IMG/VR virus record: IMGVR_UViG_3300005515_000005 | Coordinates: 1-51,346 of that record | DNA: 51,346 nt | Source of the DNA: a virus | Reading direction: 5' to 3' (one strand) | Shown here: piece by piece, positions 23,055 to 31,020 of the stretch | Position numbering within the stretch: position 1 is the stretch's first letter | Layout: every line of letters starts with the position of its first letter | Program-made: the position numbers and the translations under genes | The notes under the pieces: generated by a model | Told to the model about the DNA's origin: nothing | Databases searched by the model: none | Seen by the model: only the letters and a program-made list of their open reading frames with translations

Positions 23055-25229
23055 ATGCCTTTCGCCATTCCCGCGGACCAGACCGCCCCTCAGCAGCTCC
23101 TTGGACACCTCAATTTCGAGGAAGGGCTCGCCGAATTCTCGCGGGAGATCGAGCGTTACAAGCGCGACTATCTCGAATGGCCGGAGTTCGAGGACGCCGT
23201 CACGTGGATTTTCAACAATATCGAGCTTCCGAAGAGCGAGACCAGTCGCCCCGGCAAGATGAAGCTGACCGTCTACCAGCGCGAGATGGCCATCAACATC
23301 ACGAATCCTAAGTGCAAGCAGCTCACGATCCTGAAAGCCGTCCAGATCGGCTACTCGAAGGCCCTGAAGGCCATCTATGCCTACGTCGTGGGCTATCTTG
23401 CGAAGCGCTGCGCGGTCGCGTTTCCGACCAAGGACACAATCAAGCGCTTCTGGAAGGACGAGATCGTCGACATGTACCGGAGCGTCCGCGCGCTTCAGGA
23501 GCTTATCCGCGACGCCGAGAAGGGTACGGCCTCCGACACGATGGCCGAGCAGCGCTTCATCAACGGCGCTATTGGGTACTTCCGGTCGGCGTTCAACGAA
23601 GACGACCTCCAGTCCTTCACGTCCGAAATCAACATGGCGGACGAGGTCGACCGCGAAGGGTGGCAGCCGCGTGCAGGAACGGCCGGCAACAAGCTTAATC
23701 AGTTCCGTAACCGCGGCACGGATTTCGAGCAGTCCAAGCTCCTCGTTGGCAGCACCCCAGGCGTCCGTCACCAGTCGGTCATCTGGCAAGAATGGCTGAT
23801 GTCCGACCAACGCCGACTGCGGGTAAACTGCCCCCACTGCGGCGAGGAGCAGGTGCTGCGCTGGGGTAACAAGGACTCGCGGTTCGGCTTCAAGTACACC
23901 TGCAACGAGGCCGGACAAGTTGTTAACGTGTTCTATCGTTGCGACAGCGCCAAGCAGTGCCGCATCGTCCAGGACGACCGTGACGATATGGTCGATGCCG
24001 GGCGTTACGTGGCCACCGAAACAGCGAAGACTCCAGGCAACATCGGCATCCACATCCCTGCTTGGATTTCGCCGTCGCCCGGAGCCGACTGGCTAGGCAT
24101 CGCCCAGCGCTGGGTCAACGCCCAAGGTGACACCGAACGCATGAAGGAATTCGTGTGCTTCTGGATGGCGGAGCCGTGGGATGAGTTCGACAGCCGGACA
24201 CTCAGCGACACGGGGCTGGCGGCGAACCGCCGTCCATATCCTGCCGAGGTCCCGGACGACGTCATTGCCATCGTCGCCGGCGGTGACGACCAGACCAACA
24301 AGGAAGGCGACGGGTTTTTCATCCAGGCGTCTCGTGAAATTCAGATTGTCGGCTTCAATAGGCGTTCCGAGCCTCGTGTGATCGGGCACTGGGTAATCAA
24401 GGGCGAAGTCGGTGACCCCGAGGCCGACGCCGAATACCGCGCAATCCTTGACCGTCCTTACCGCAACCGACGCGGACAGGAGTTCTACGTGCAGGCCGAG
24501 GCGATGGACGGCGGTGGTCACCATCCCGACGCCACATGCCGTTTCGCGGCTTCGTTTCCCAAAAACCGTCTCATCATCGCGATCCGCGGAGCAAGTCCCG
24601 CGAAGGGTACGAGGCTGCCCGCCATGCTGCCGGAAAAGGCCACGAAGTCCGCCAAGGGCAACTGGTTCTGGACAGTGGATACTCAACGCGCCCGCGACCT
24701 TGCCGCTTCGAAGCTTGTGCTGGTCGGCGACTCCGCGCCCATGTGGCCGTCGTCGATGCCAGAGGGCTTCGAGGAGAAGATGACGAGCGAACATCAGGAA
24801 CTTCAGAAGAACGGCGGTTACTGGTGGACCGAGAAGCCTGGACGCAGGTCCGAGGAGGAATGGATGTGCTTCTCCTACGCCTTTGTCGCGTGGGAACTGC
24901 TCCGGAGCAAGCGGCCAAGACGTTGGGGCAACTTGAATCTTGCAGCGGAGCGCCTCGGAATACCGGATATCAGCCACGACCCCGACACGGGGGAACTCGA
25001 CTACGATGGTCCGGACATGTCCGTGATGGCAGTCGAAGCCCGCGCCAAGGCCGAGGCCGAACCGAAGCCATTGGCTCCTGTCGTCGTGCGGCAGCCGAAG
25101 GGTCGGGAACAGAAGCCCGCGCCGACCATGCAGCCCGTGATGCCGACCCCGGTTCCGGCGGCACCGGCCGTGGTGCAGCAGCAACCTCGTCGGGCGGCAC
25201 GCATCGTCCGATCGAGTTCAATCTGGTGA
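23055..25229 (+). CDS. Terminase large subunit (lambda GpA family)
   Basis: The product has 724 residues. It is the ATPase and nuclease that packages and cuts DNA. The N-terminal ATPase shows LTILKAVQIGYSKALKAIYA (about 90..109), the deviant Walker A of GpA proteins. A zinc-ribbon-like NCPHCGEEQVLRW ... YRCDSAKQC lies near 257..303 and the nuclease region near 400 (IVAGGDDQTN). The C-terminal 70 residues are a low-complexity Pro/Ala/Lys tail (EAEPKPLAPVVVRQP...). GpA-type terminases go with lambda-like head genes, which follow here. Confidence 0.95.
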   Translation: MPFAIPADQTAPQQLLGHLNFEEGLAEFSREIERYKRDYLEWPEFEDAVTWIFNNIELPKSETSRPGKMKLTVYQREMAINITNPKCKQLTILKAVQIGYSKALKAIYAYVVGYLAKRCAVAFPTKDTIKRFWKDEIVDMYRSVRALQELIRDAEKGTASDTMAEQRFINGAIGYFRSAFNEDDLQSFTSEINMADEVDREGWQPRAGTAGNKLNQFRNRGTDFEQSKLLVGSTPGVRHQSVIWQEWLMSDQRRLRVNCPHCGEEQVLRWGNKDSRFGFKYTCNEAGQVVNVFYRCDSAKQCRIVQDDRDDMVDAGRYVATETAKTPGNIGIHIPAWISPSPGADWLGIAQRWVNAQGDTERMKEFVCFWMAEPWDEFDSRTLSDTGLAANRRPYPAEVPDDVIAIVAGGDDQTNKEGDGFFIQASREIQIVGFNRRSEPRVIGHWVIKGEVGDPEADAEYRAILDRPYRNRRGQEFYVQAEAMDGGGHHPDATCRFAASFPKNRLIIAIRGASPAKGTRLPAMLPEKATKSAKGNWFWTVDTQRARDLAASKLVLVGDSAPMWPSSMPEGFEEKMTSEHQELQKNGGYWWTEKPGRRSEEEWMCFSYAFVAWELLRSKRPRRWGNLNLAAERLGIPDISHDPDTGELDYDGPDMSVMAVEARAKAEAEPKPLAPVVVRQPKGREQKPAPTMQPVMPTPVPAAPAVVQQQPRRAARIVRSSSIW

Positions 25230-25234
25230 GGCGG

Positions 25235-25486
25235 ATGCGCAGACGATTTGTGAACTGGTCAGTCCCTGAACTTGAACAGGCCATCCGGGAGCTTGAAGAA
25301 GCGCAGACATCCGGCGCCGCAAGCGTGAGCTATGGCGGCCCCGGTGGCGGCTCGGTGACTTGGGTCACCTATGAGAATTTCGACAAGATCCTGACCGACC
25401 TCTATCGCGCCCTCGATCGCGCTACCGGCGTCGCGACGCCTCCGCATGTCCGCTTCATCAAGACAGTCACGAGGAGCGGCTACTGA
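25235..25486 (+). CDS. Head-tail joining protein gpW
   Basis: The product has 83 residues from the ATG at 25235 after GGTGAGGCGG. The pattern WSVPELEQAIRELEEAQTSG, then SVSYGGPGGGSVTW and ILTDLYRALDRATG, fits the small helical gpW family, which closes the portal after packaging. It sits between terminase and portal as in lambda. Its stop overlaps the portal start. Confidence 0.8.
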   Translation: MRRRFVNWSVPELEQAIRELEEAQTSGAASVSYGGPGGGSVTWVTYENFDKILTDLYRALDRATGVATPPHVRFIKTVTRSGY

Positions 25487-27126
25487 TGGCCACCCGCAAG
25501 TCCGCCACCACCAGGGTCGTCCCGGCATCAAGAGGCTTGAAGCCGGCCGCCAATTCCAACGTCCAGGCCGAGACGCGCGTGATCCGCCCGCTGTCTTCGA
25601 AGCGCTCGGCCGACTTCACGAGCATCTCAGCGTTCAAAGGCCACTCCTCTTATCACGAAGCGGCCTCGCACTCCGCCCAAGTCGGTGTCGTCCGCGACGC
25701 TGGCCCGAACGCCATGAACGGCGAGATCCCGCGCATGCAGGCGCGCTCGCGCTGGTCGTATGCTAACGATCCATTCTTCCGGCAGGGTGTCGACCAGTTC
25801 GCAAAGAATGTGATTTCGTACGGCATCAAGCCACGTCTCAAGGACAAAGGCCTTCGAAAGCTGTGGAACACGTTCGTTCGCGAGGCCGATATCCGTAAGC
25901 GCTTTGACCTTTACGGCATGCAGAGCCGCACCGCGACGTCGCTCGGGTCCGACGGCGAATCCTTCATCCAGTTCGTGCCGGTCGATCCCGACACGACACG
26001 CTCTGGGCTCGATTTCAAGCTGAAGCAGATCGAAGCCGATCAGGTTCCGGTCAACTGGACAATGCCGACGACGGAGGACACCTTTACGATTTCCGGTGTG
26101 GAACTCGACTACAACGAGACCCCGCAGGCATACTGGGTGTGCCCTTTCCATCCGAAGGACATGTTGGGGGCTCTCGGTCAGGACTTCCTTCCGCAGCGGA
26201 TCGAGGCCTCCGAAATCCTTCAGATCTTCCTCCCCGACCGACCGGGTGCCGTCCGCGGCAAGCCGATGGGCGCTCCAGCCATCAATACGACCGACAACCT
26301 GCGCATTTATGACATCGCGGAAATACGGCGCAAGCAAGGTGGCGCGATGTTCGGTGGCTTTTACAAGAGGCCGGCGAATGCCGACGAAGGATTCAACGGC
26401 ACGGCTGCCAACGGCGCGCCCGTCGATTTCCAAGCCCTCGAGCCGGGTGCCTTCATCGAGGTGCCGGAAGGATACGACGTCGTCCTTTCACAGCCGCAGC
26501 AGAACGATCCGAACTATCCGCTCTTCCGGAGAGAGGGCCTATCGGCGCTGGCCGTGTGCTTCCATCTCTGCGTCGAGCAGGTGAACATGCAGTTCGACAA
26601 GTTGAACGACCGGACTTACCGAGCCGTCATGCTCGAGGTGCAGCGCGGTATCGAGAGCATCCAGTACCACGTCTTCGTCCATCAGTTCCTGCAGCCGGTC
26701 CTCGAGCGCGTGATCTCGTCGGCATATCTTCTCGGCCTCTGGTCCCCGGAGCCGGGCAAGCGCGTCGACGATTATTTCAACGTCGAGTGGATTGCTCCCG
26801 CCCGCGGCCACATCAATCCCGTTCAGGAAGTCGCTGCGTTCACGGCCGCCGTCCTCGGCGGGTTCACGAGCCGCAAGCACGTTGCGAACTCTTTCGGTCA
26901 GGACATCGAAGATATCGACGAAGACAACGCGATCGACCAAGAGCGCTCGAAGCTTCTAGGGCTGTCGTACTCCGTGTACCCGGCGCTCCAGAAGTTCATG
27001 GAGTATGCCATCCAGAAGGCGATGGAAGAGGATGCCGAGCAAGACAAACAGGCCGGTATCGACGCGAGCGGCGATGCCAGCTACGCGGACGACCCCGCCA
27101 CGGATGGGTCCATCGGCAGACGGTGA
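25486..27126 (+). CDS. Portal protein (lambda gpB family)
   Basis: The product has 546 residues. The middle is typical of Phage_portal_2: WSYANDPFFRQGVDQFAKNV (about 85..104), the YGMQSRTATSLGSDGESF strand region, and PQAYWVCPFHP. It forms the dodecameric ring through which DNA enters the head. The C-terminal tail is acidic (AMEEDAEQDKQAGIDASGD). The last 46 bp are overlapped on the other strand by the methyltransferase moron, so that gene was inserted or extended tail-to-tail. Confidence 0.93.
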   Translation: MATRKSATTRVVPASRGLKPAANSNVQAETRVIRPLSSKRSADFTSISAFKGHSSYHEAASHSAQVGVVRDAGPNAMNGEIPRMQARSRWSYANDPFFRQGVDQFAKNVISYGIKPRLKDKGLRKLWNTFVREADIRKRFDLYGMQSRTATSLGSDGESFIQFVPVDPDTTRSGLDFKLKQIEADQVPVNWTMPTTEDTFTISGVELDYNETPQAYWVCPFHPKDMLGALGQDFLPQRIEASEILQIFLPDRPGAVRGKPMGAPAINTTDNLRIYDIAEIRRKQGGAMFGGFYKRPANADEGFNGTAANGAPVDFQALEPGAFIEVPEGYDVVLSQPQQNDPNYPLFRREGLSALAVCFHLCVEQVNMQFDKLNDRTYRAVMLEVQRGIESIQYHVFVHQFLQPVLERVISSAYLLGLWSPEPGKRVDDYFNVEWIAPARGHINPVQEVAAFTAAVLGGFTSRKHVANSFGQDIEDIDEDNAIDQERSKLLGLSYSVYPALQKFMEYAIQKAMEEDAEQDKQAGIDASGDASYADDPATDGSIGRR

Positions 27127-27761
27127 TGCGGGGACAGTGTGGCCGGCTTCACTCCGGCAACTACATAGTACCTCATCGACGAGATGGCGGCGAGTAGACC
27201 ACCACGTGACGGTTGCAAGTCTGGTCGGTCTGTGATCTCAAAACCGGCCTGGCGCATCATCGCGACTATCGCCTTCTTCGAATGGGCGCGCCACGGCAAG
27301 CCCCAAAAGATAAGTTTCGCGACCCACTTCATTGCAAGCTCGACCCAGACCCAAAAATTTCCGCCATCCATATCTGAGATTAGGATAGTGCCGCCTGGCG
27401 CTAGCAGACGATGCGCCTTCTCGAAGGTAAATCTGATTTCCTTCTTTCCCATGTACATCAGCGTGCCGAACGACATGATGAGGTTGTAGCGATCAGATTC
27501 CGGAACCGCTCCCATGTTCCGCCGGTAGATCCGTTTCTTGCCCTTTTTATTGACCAGCCTAATTCGCTGTTCGAGATCATGGGGCGCCGTCGCTGGCAGA
27601 TATCGAATGAATCCCAGCATCGTGCCGCCGACGTCCAACGTCATCGAGTCCGTCTTGGTCATAAATTCCGAGACGATCTTGTCCACTTTTTCCGGGTCTG
27701 ACGATGGAGAGTTTGTGTTCCACACCGGCCACGATGCACGATCAGACCACCAGTTTGACAT
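27081..27761 (-). CDS. SAM-dependent methyltransferase, reverse-strand moron
   Basis: The product has 226 residues from the ATG at 27761 (the GTG at 27767 is also possible; GGAG precedes). Class I methyltransferase traits are a degenerate motif I (TLDVGGTMLGF), then YNLIMSFGTLMYM, AHRLLAPGGTILISDMDGG and a final RPDLQPSRGG strand. The substrate is unknown (glycan, small molecule or protein). It breaks the head operon on the opposite strand, overlaps the portal gene by 46 bp and appears AT-richer than its neighbours, all signs of acquired cargo. Confidence 0.75.
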   Translation of the reverse strand: MSNWWSDRASWPVWNTNSPSSDPEKVDKIVSEFMTKTDSMTLDVGGTMLGFIRYLPATAPHDLEQRIRLVNKKGKKRIYRRNMGAVPESDRYNLIMSFGTLMYMGKKEIRFTFEKAHRLLAPGGTILISDMDGGNFWVWVELAMKWVAKLIFWGLPWRAHSKKAIVAMMRQAGFEITDRPDLQPSRGGLLAAISSMRYYVVAGVKPATLSPHHRLPMDPSVAGSSA

Positions 27762-27861
27762 ACTCACGCTCCTTGATTTCTCAGGGTTCTGTAGCGCGGT
27801 CTTATCAATGACCCGTTAAGTAGGTTATTAAGGTTCGTCAAACCGATCTCCTCGGCAAATT

Positions 27862-27900
27862 GGCACCCCAAGCCTGTGTTAGCAGGGGTACCTATTTTTT
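27862..27900 (+). terminator. Rho-independent terminator after portal/moron
   Basis: GGCACCCC (27862..27869) pairs with GGGGTACC (27885..27892) with one mismatch, followed by TATTTTTT. It would stop rightward transcripts coming from the portal across the reverse-strand moron. A GAATCTTGCA element lies 16 bp after it. Confidence 0.75.
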
Positions 27901-27915
27901 CGCCCGTTCGCTCTC

Positions 27916-27925
27916 GAATCTTGCA
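27916..27925 (+). promoter_or_regulatory. GAATCTTGCA element before protease/scaffold
   Basis: The element lies directly downstream of a terminator and 59 bp before the protease start. Transcription of the capsid genes must restart here or read through, which is the best positional argument that the element is a promoter. Confidence 0.6.
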
Positions 27926-27974
27926 GAGACCCAGGTGATGCTCGTCTTCGATATCAAGTCCGAGACGAGACCGC

Positions 27975-29159
27975 ATGCCGACTGCACCCCGACAGAAGCC
28001 CACCGAGAAGCGCGCCGAGCGGCCGTTCTCCGCGCGCGCATTTGTCGGTTCCCCAACATCCATTGACGTCGATAGCCGCAGCTTCGACGTCGTGATCGCG
28101 ACCGAGACCCCGGTCCGAACGTATGTCCCGAACCCTAGGATCACGAACCCAGAGGTCGACGACTGCAGCGACATTCTCGTCGATGAAGTCCTTATCGCCT
28201 CTGGCCTCGACATGAGCCGCGCGCCGCGCATGCCGTTCATCGACTGCCACGACACCTGGACCAGCATCGATAAAATCCTTGGCAAGGTCGATGCAATTCG
28301 TGTTGAAGGTCAGGCCGTCGTGGGTCGAGTTACCCTGACCCGCAAACGGGCTGATCTCCTCGCCGACATTGCGGACGGCTTCTACGGGCAGATCTCCGCC
28401 GGCTTCAATTACGACGTCCGTACCGACGCCGAAATCGTCGAGCGCGAGGGTGACGTGCCGCTTCTCATCGTGAAGCGATGGTGCCTCACCGAGGCCTCGG
28501 CCGTCCCTGTCGGAGCCGATCCCAACGCTTTCATCCGCAGCCTCTACGGCTCCCCCCATCATCAGGAGAATCCCATGGCCAAGGCCAGCAACACCAGCAG
28601 CCGCAAGCGTGCCGACGAAGGCGCGGCTTCATCCAATCCGGATATCGACGCCGTCGTAGCTAAGGCGGAGGACGCCGTGACGGCCGCCGAAGCCGCCATC
28701 GCCGCTCTCGACGATGCCGTCTCCGCGGCGGGCGACGATGTTCCGGACGATGTTATGGAGCGTGCTGCCTCGATCCGCAGCCGTTTCCGCGCAGCCGACG
28801 ACGAGGTCGACGGCGACGATCCGGCGAAGAAGGACGACGAAACCGACGGCGAGCGCGCTGACGGCGACGACCACGAAATGACTGCCGAAGAGAAGAAGGA
28901 CGTCGACGAGGTGCGTGCGATCGCGCGCTCCTACGGCTCCTCCGCGGTCAAGCTGGTCGATGATCTCGCCAAGCTGGGCAGCCGTGCCCACGCGATCAAG
29001 GTTGTAGTCCGCAAGCACATCGCCGGCGTAGCAGGCGTTGCCGAGGCAGTAAGATCGTCCGTTAAGCCACAGCAGAGATCCGCTCCCGCACCCGAGCTGA
29101 CCGAGTTCCAGCGCAACCAGAAGCGCTTCGACAAGCTTAACAAGCCGGCCGCGAAGTAA
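27975..29159 (+). CDS. Prohead protease (HK97 gp4/U35-like) fused to scaffold
   Basis: The product has 394 residues. The N-terminal 190 residues match the herpes/HK97 prohead protease fold: FIDCH92DTW and GQIS141AGFNYD supply the catalytic His and Ser, and TEASAVPVGADPNA is also typical. The remainder is an Ala/Asp/Glu-rich helical scaffold domain (VAKAEDAVTAAEAAIAALDD) with a basic end. It cleaves scaffold and capsid precursors during maturation. An in-frame internal start at 28575 gives a separate scaffold. U35-type protease next to lambda D/E-type capsid genes is a mosaic arrangement. Confidence 0.85.
   Translation: MPTAPRQKPTEKRAERPFSARAFVGSPTSIDVDSRSFDVVIATETPVRTYVPNPRITNPEVDDCSDILVDEVLIASGLDMSRAPRMPFIDCHDTWTSIDKILGKVDAIRVEGQAVVGRVTLTRKRADLLADIADGFYGQISAGFNYDVRTDAEIVEREGDVPLLIVKRWCLTEASAVPVGADPNAFIRSLYGSPHHQENPMAKASNTSSRKRADEGAASSNPDIDAVVAKAEDAVTAAEAAIAALDDAVSAAGDDVPDDVMERAASIRSRFRAADDEVDGDDPAKKDDETDGERADGDDHEMTAEEKKDVDEVRAIARSYGSSAVKLVDDLAKLGSRAHAIKVVVRKHIAGVAGVAEAVRSSVKPQQRSAPAPELTEFQRNQKRFDKLNKPAAK
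28575..29159 (+). CDS. Nested in-frame scaffold protein (Nu3-like)
   Basis: The ATG at 28575 (codon 201 of the protease) follows AGGAGAATCCC, a ribosome site as good as those of true starts. It would give a 194-residue scaffold (MAKASNTSSRKRADEG...) identical to the C-terminus of the protease. Lambda C/Nu3 uses the same nested design. Basis: ribosome site seen in sequence, parallel from known phages. Confidence 0.7.
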   Translation: MAKASNTSSRKRADEGAASSNPDIDAVVAKAEDAVTAAEAAIAALDDAVSAAGDDVPDDVMERAASIRSRFRAADDEVDGDDPAKKDDETDGERADGDDHEMTAEEKKDVDEVRAIARSYGSSAVKLVDDLAKLGSRAHAIKVVVRKHIAGVAGVAEAVRSSVKPQQRSAPAPELTEFQRNQKRFDKLNKPAAK

Positions 29160-29184
29160 TCACACCGAATTCAGGAGAGCCCAT

Positions 29185-29571
29185 ATGGCCAGAGTTTATC
29201 AGCACCAGCAGGACCAGCTTCACGTCAAGTCGAAGGCGTCCGGCGACCGATCCATCGAAGTCGTCACCCTCAAGCAGTCCGCAACCGTCTACGGCGCAGG
29301 CACCGTCGTCGTCGCCGAATACGCGGCTGATGTCGCGACCGGACTCTACGTCGATCCGGCCGCTACAGGCATCGACATTTCCGCCTACGAGACCGTGAAG
29401 GCGGCAATCCTCAACGACCGCGTCGACGCCTCGGAAGCCAACCACGCTGCCGTCGCCATCGTCCGCGATGCCGAAGTCTACGGTTCGCTCACCTCCCTCG
29501 ACAAGCTCGCCGGAGCCGAACTTACCGCCGTCACCGCAGCTCTCGCCGACGCGCACGTCGTCAACCGCTAA
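29185..29571 (+). CDS. Head decoration protein (lambda gpD-like)
   Basis: The product has 128 residues, the right size and place for the trimeric cement protein that stabilises the expanded capsid. The pattern VTLKQSATVYGAGTVVVAEY and DASEANHAAVAIVRDAEVYG fits the HDPD family. It lies between scaffold and major capsid gene, with GGAG before the start. Confidence 0.85.
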   Translation: MARVYQHQQDQLHVKSKASGDRSIEVVTLKQSATVYGAGTVVVAEYAADVATGLYVDPAATGIDISAYETVKAAILNDRVDASEANHAAVAIVRDAEVYGSLTSLDKLAGAELTAVTAALADAHVVNR

Positions 29572-29585
29572 TCCGGAGAAAACAC

Positions 29586-30590
29586 ATGTCCTTCCAGATC
29601 GCCGATGTCTTCAAGAATGACATCTTCACCGTCCGCTCGATGATGGACTTCATCGACGAGCGGCCGTACGTCCCCGAGCAGCTCAGCAAATGGCTCCCGT
29701 GGAACTCGGCCGGCGAGCTGTCGCACCTGACCTCGATCGAGTTCAGGAACGGTACGCTCGACATCATCCCGGAAGCGGAGCGCGGCGCCCCCGGCTACCG
29801 TGGCAGCGATCCGACGCGGTTCGCGATTCCGGTCGAAATCCCGCACTATCCGCAGGAGAAGTCGCTCTTGGCAGAGTCCGTCCGCGGCGTTCGTGCATTC
29901 GGATCTGAGCTCGTCGAGGTTTTCGAGACCAAGCGCAACGAGATCCTGACCGAATTCAACGTGGCCAACCGCCTGACCTGGGAGCGTGGTCGCGCTGCCG
30001 CGATCACCGGCATCCTGTACCGAGCGGACATGGTAACCCCGCTCATTAACTGGTTCGACAGGACCGGAATGACTCAGTCAACTTACGAGATCAACTTCGA
30101 CGACCCGAACACGGAAGTCATCGAAGAACTTACGGATGCCAAGGGTCTCTCTGAAGACAACCAAGGCGATGCTTCCGCGAGCGGCTACATGCTGATCGCC
30201 GGCCGCAACATCCAGAAGAAGATCAAGACGCATCCGTCGGTCAAGACCGGCTACGAGCGTTGGAACGCCGGCGGCCTTTTCCGCGAGGACGTCCGCGATG
30301 GCTTCCCGATCTCGACCGACATCAACGTCGTGACCTACACCCGCGGCAAGATCAACGGCAACTTCCTGATCCATCCAGACGAAGCCTACCTCTGCCCGCT
30401 CATCAACGGCATGTACCAGACCCGCTTTGCGCCGGGTACGGGCATCCAGACCCTCGGTCAGCTCGGCCAGCCGGAATACGTATCGCCGAAGATCCTCGAC
30501 CACGACGAAGGCGTCGAGCTGAAGGCTCAGACGAACCCGCTGTCCTACGTCAGGAACCTCAAGTCCATCGTCAAGATCACCGCGAAGTAA
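29586..30590 (+). CDS. Major capsid protein (lambda gpE family)
   Basis: The product has 334 residues. Typical E-family features are DIFTVRSMMDFIDERPYVPE near the start, PGYRGSDPTRFAIPVEIPHY (about 61..80), LTWERGRAAAITGILY (about 126..141) and the C-terminal PEYVSPKILDHDEGVELKAQ. It builds the icosahedral shell with the decoration protein. A hairpin follows it, as often seen after highly expressed capsid genes. Confidence 0.95.
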   Translation: MSFQIADVFKNDIFTVRSMMDFIDERPYVPEQLSKWLPWNSAGELSHLTSIEFRNGTLDIIPEAERGAPGYRGSDPTRFAIPVEIPHYPQEKSLLAESVRGVRAFGSELVEVFETKRNEILTEFNVANRLTWERGRAAAITGILYRADMVTPLINWFDRTGMTQSTYEINFDDPNTEVIEELTDAKGLSEDNQGDASASGYMLIAGRNIQKKIKTHPSVKTGYERWNAGGLFREDVRDGFPISTDINVVTYTRGKINGNFLIHPDEAYLCPLINGMYQTRFAPGTGIQTLGQLGQPEYVSPKILDHDEGVELKAQTNPLSYVRNLKSIVKITAK

Positions 30591-30608
30591 CCTCGCTTCG
30601 CGGCGACA

Positions 30609-30645
30609 GCCCGGCCGGGCGTCCTCCTCCTTCATCCGGCCGGGC
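30609..30645 (+). terminator. Hairpin after the capsid gene
   Basis: GCCCGGCCGG (30609..30618) pairs perfectly with CCGGCCGGGC (30636..30645), followed by a pyrimidine tract with short T runs (ATCCTTTCCTTTTCC). It probably reduces read-through into the fibre gene or stabilises the capsid mRNA end. Confidence 0.55.
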
Positions 30646-30679
30646 ATCCTTTCCTTTTCCAAAGCGAGACCGCCCTCTC

Positions 30680-31015
30680 ATGGCAAACACGATTCCGACC
30701 GCCGTCTCGGCACTGGGCGACGCTTTCGAGGCCATGCTGCTCGATACCGAGCGGGTCACGAAGGTCTCCGTGACATCGACAACGCAGGATGTCGTCCATG
30801 AGCTGCGTGGCGACACCACCCTTGTCGTGCTGAACGTCGGCAACAGCTCGGCGGGAGTGCTGGTCTGCCGGCTCGAAGGAGCTTTCGACGGCGCCCGAGA
30901 CTGGCTTCTCCAGCCTGGACAGCACCCACTCAACGTCCCCGGCGGCATCCGCAAGCTGCGCTTCCGTGCGCTTGCGGATGAGACGGAAACGACCGTCCGC
31001 ATTCAGGAGAACTGA
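30680..31015 (+). CDS. Small structural-region protein, unknown
   Basis: The product has 111 residues from the ATG at 30680. It is beta-rich (VSVTSTTQDVVHELRGDTTL, VLVCRLEGAFDG, LNVPGGIRKLRFRALADETE) and looks like a compact sandwich. It is placed between major capsid and fibre, so it may be an extra decoration or attachment protein. The ribosome site is weak. No family recognised. Confidence 0.65.
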   Translation: MANTIPTAVSALGDAFEAMLLDTERVTKVSVTSTTQDVVHELRGDTTLVVLNVGNSSAGVLVCRLEGAFDGARDWLLQPGQHPLNVPGGIRKLRFRALADETETTVRIQEN

Positions 31016-31020
31016 CAGCC

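Noticed and set aside
22521-24053. Long minus-strand open frame of 510 codons opposite the terminase genes
   Set aside because: It lies entirely antisense to the terminase small and large subunits, whose motifs are clear. Its protein is a low-quality mirror of high-GC codons with no domain and no ribosome site.
24093-25184. Minus-strand open frame of 363 codons opposite the terminase large subunit
   Set aside because: Antisense shadow of a well-supported gene; composition (His, Arg and Gly-rich) is typical of a shadow frame.
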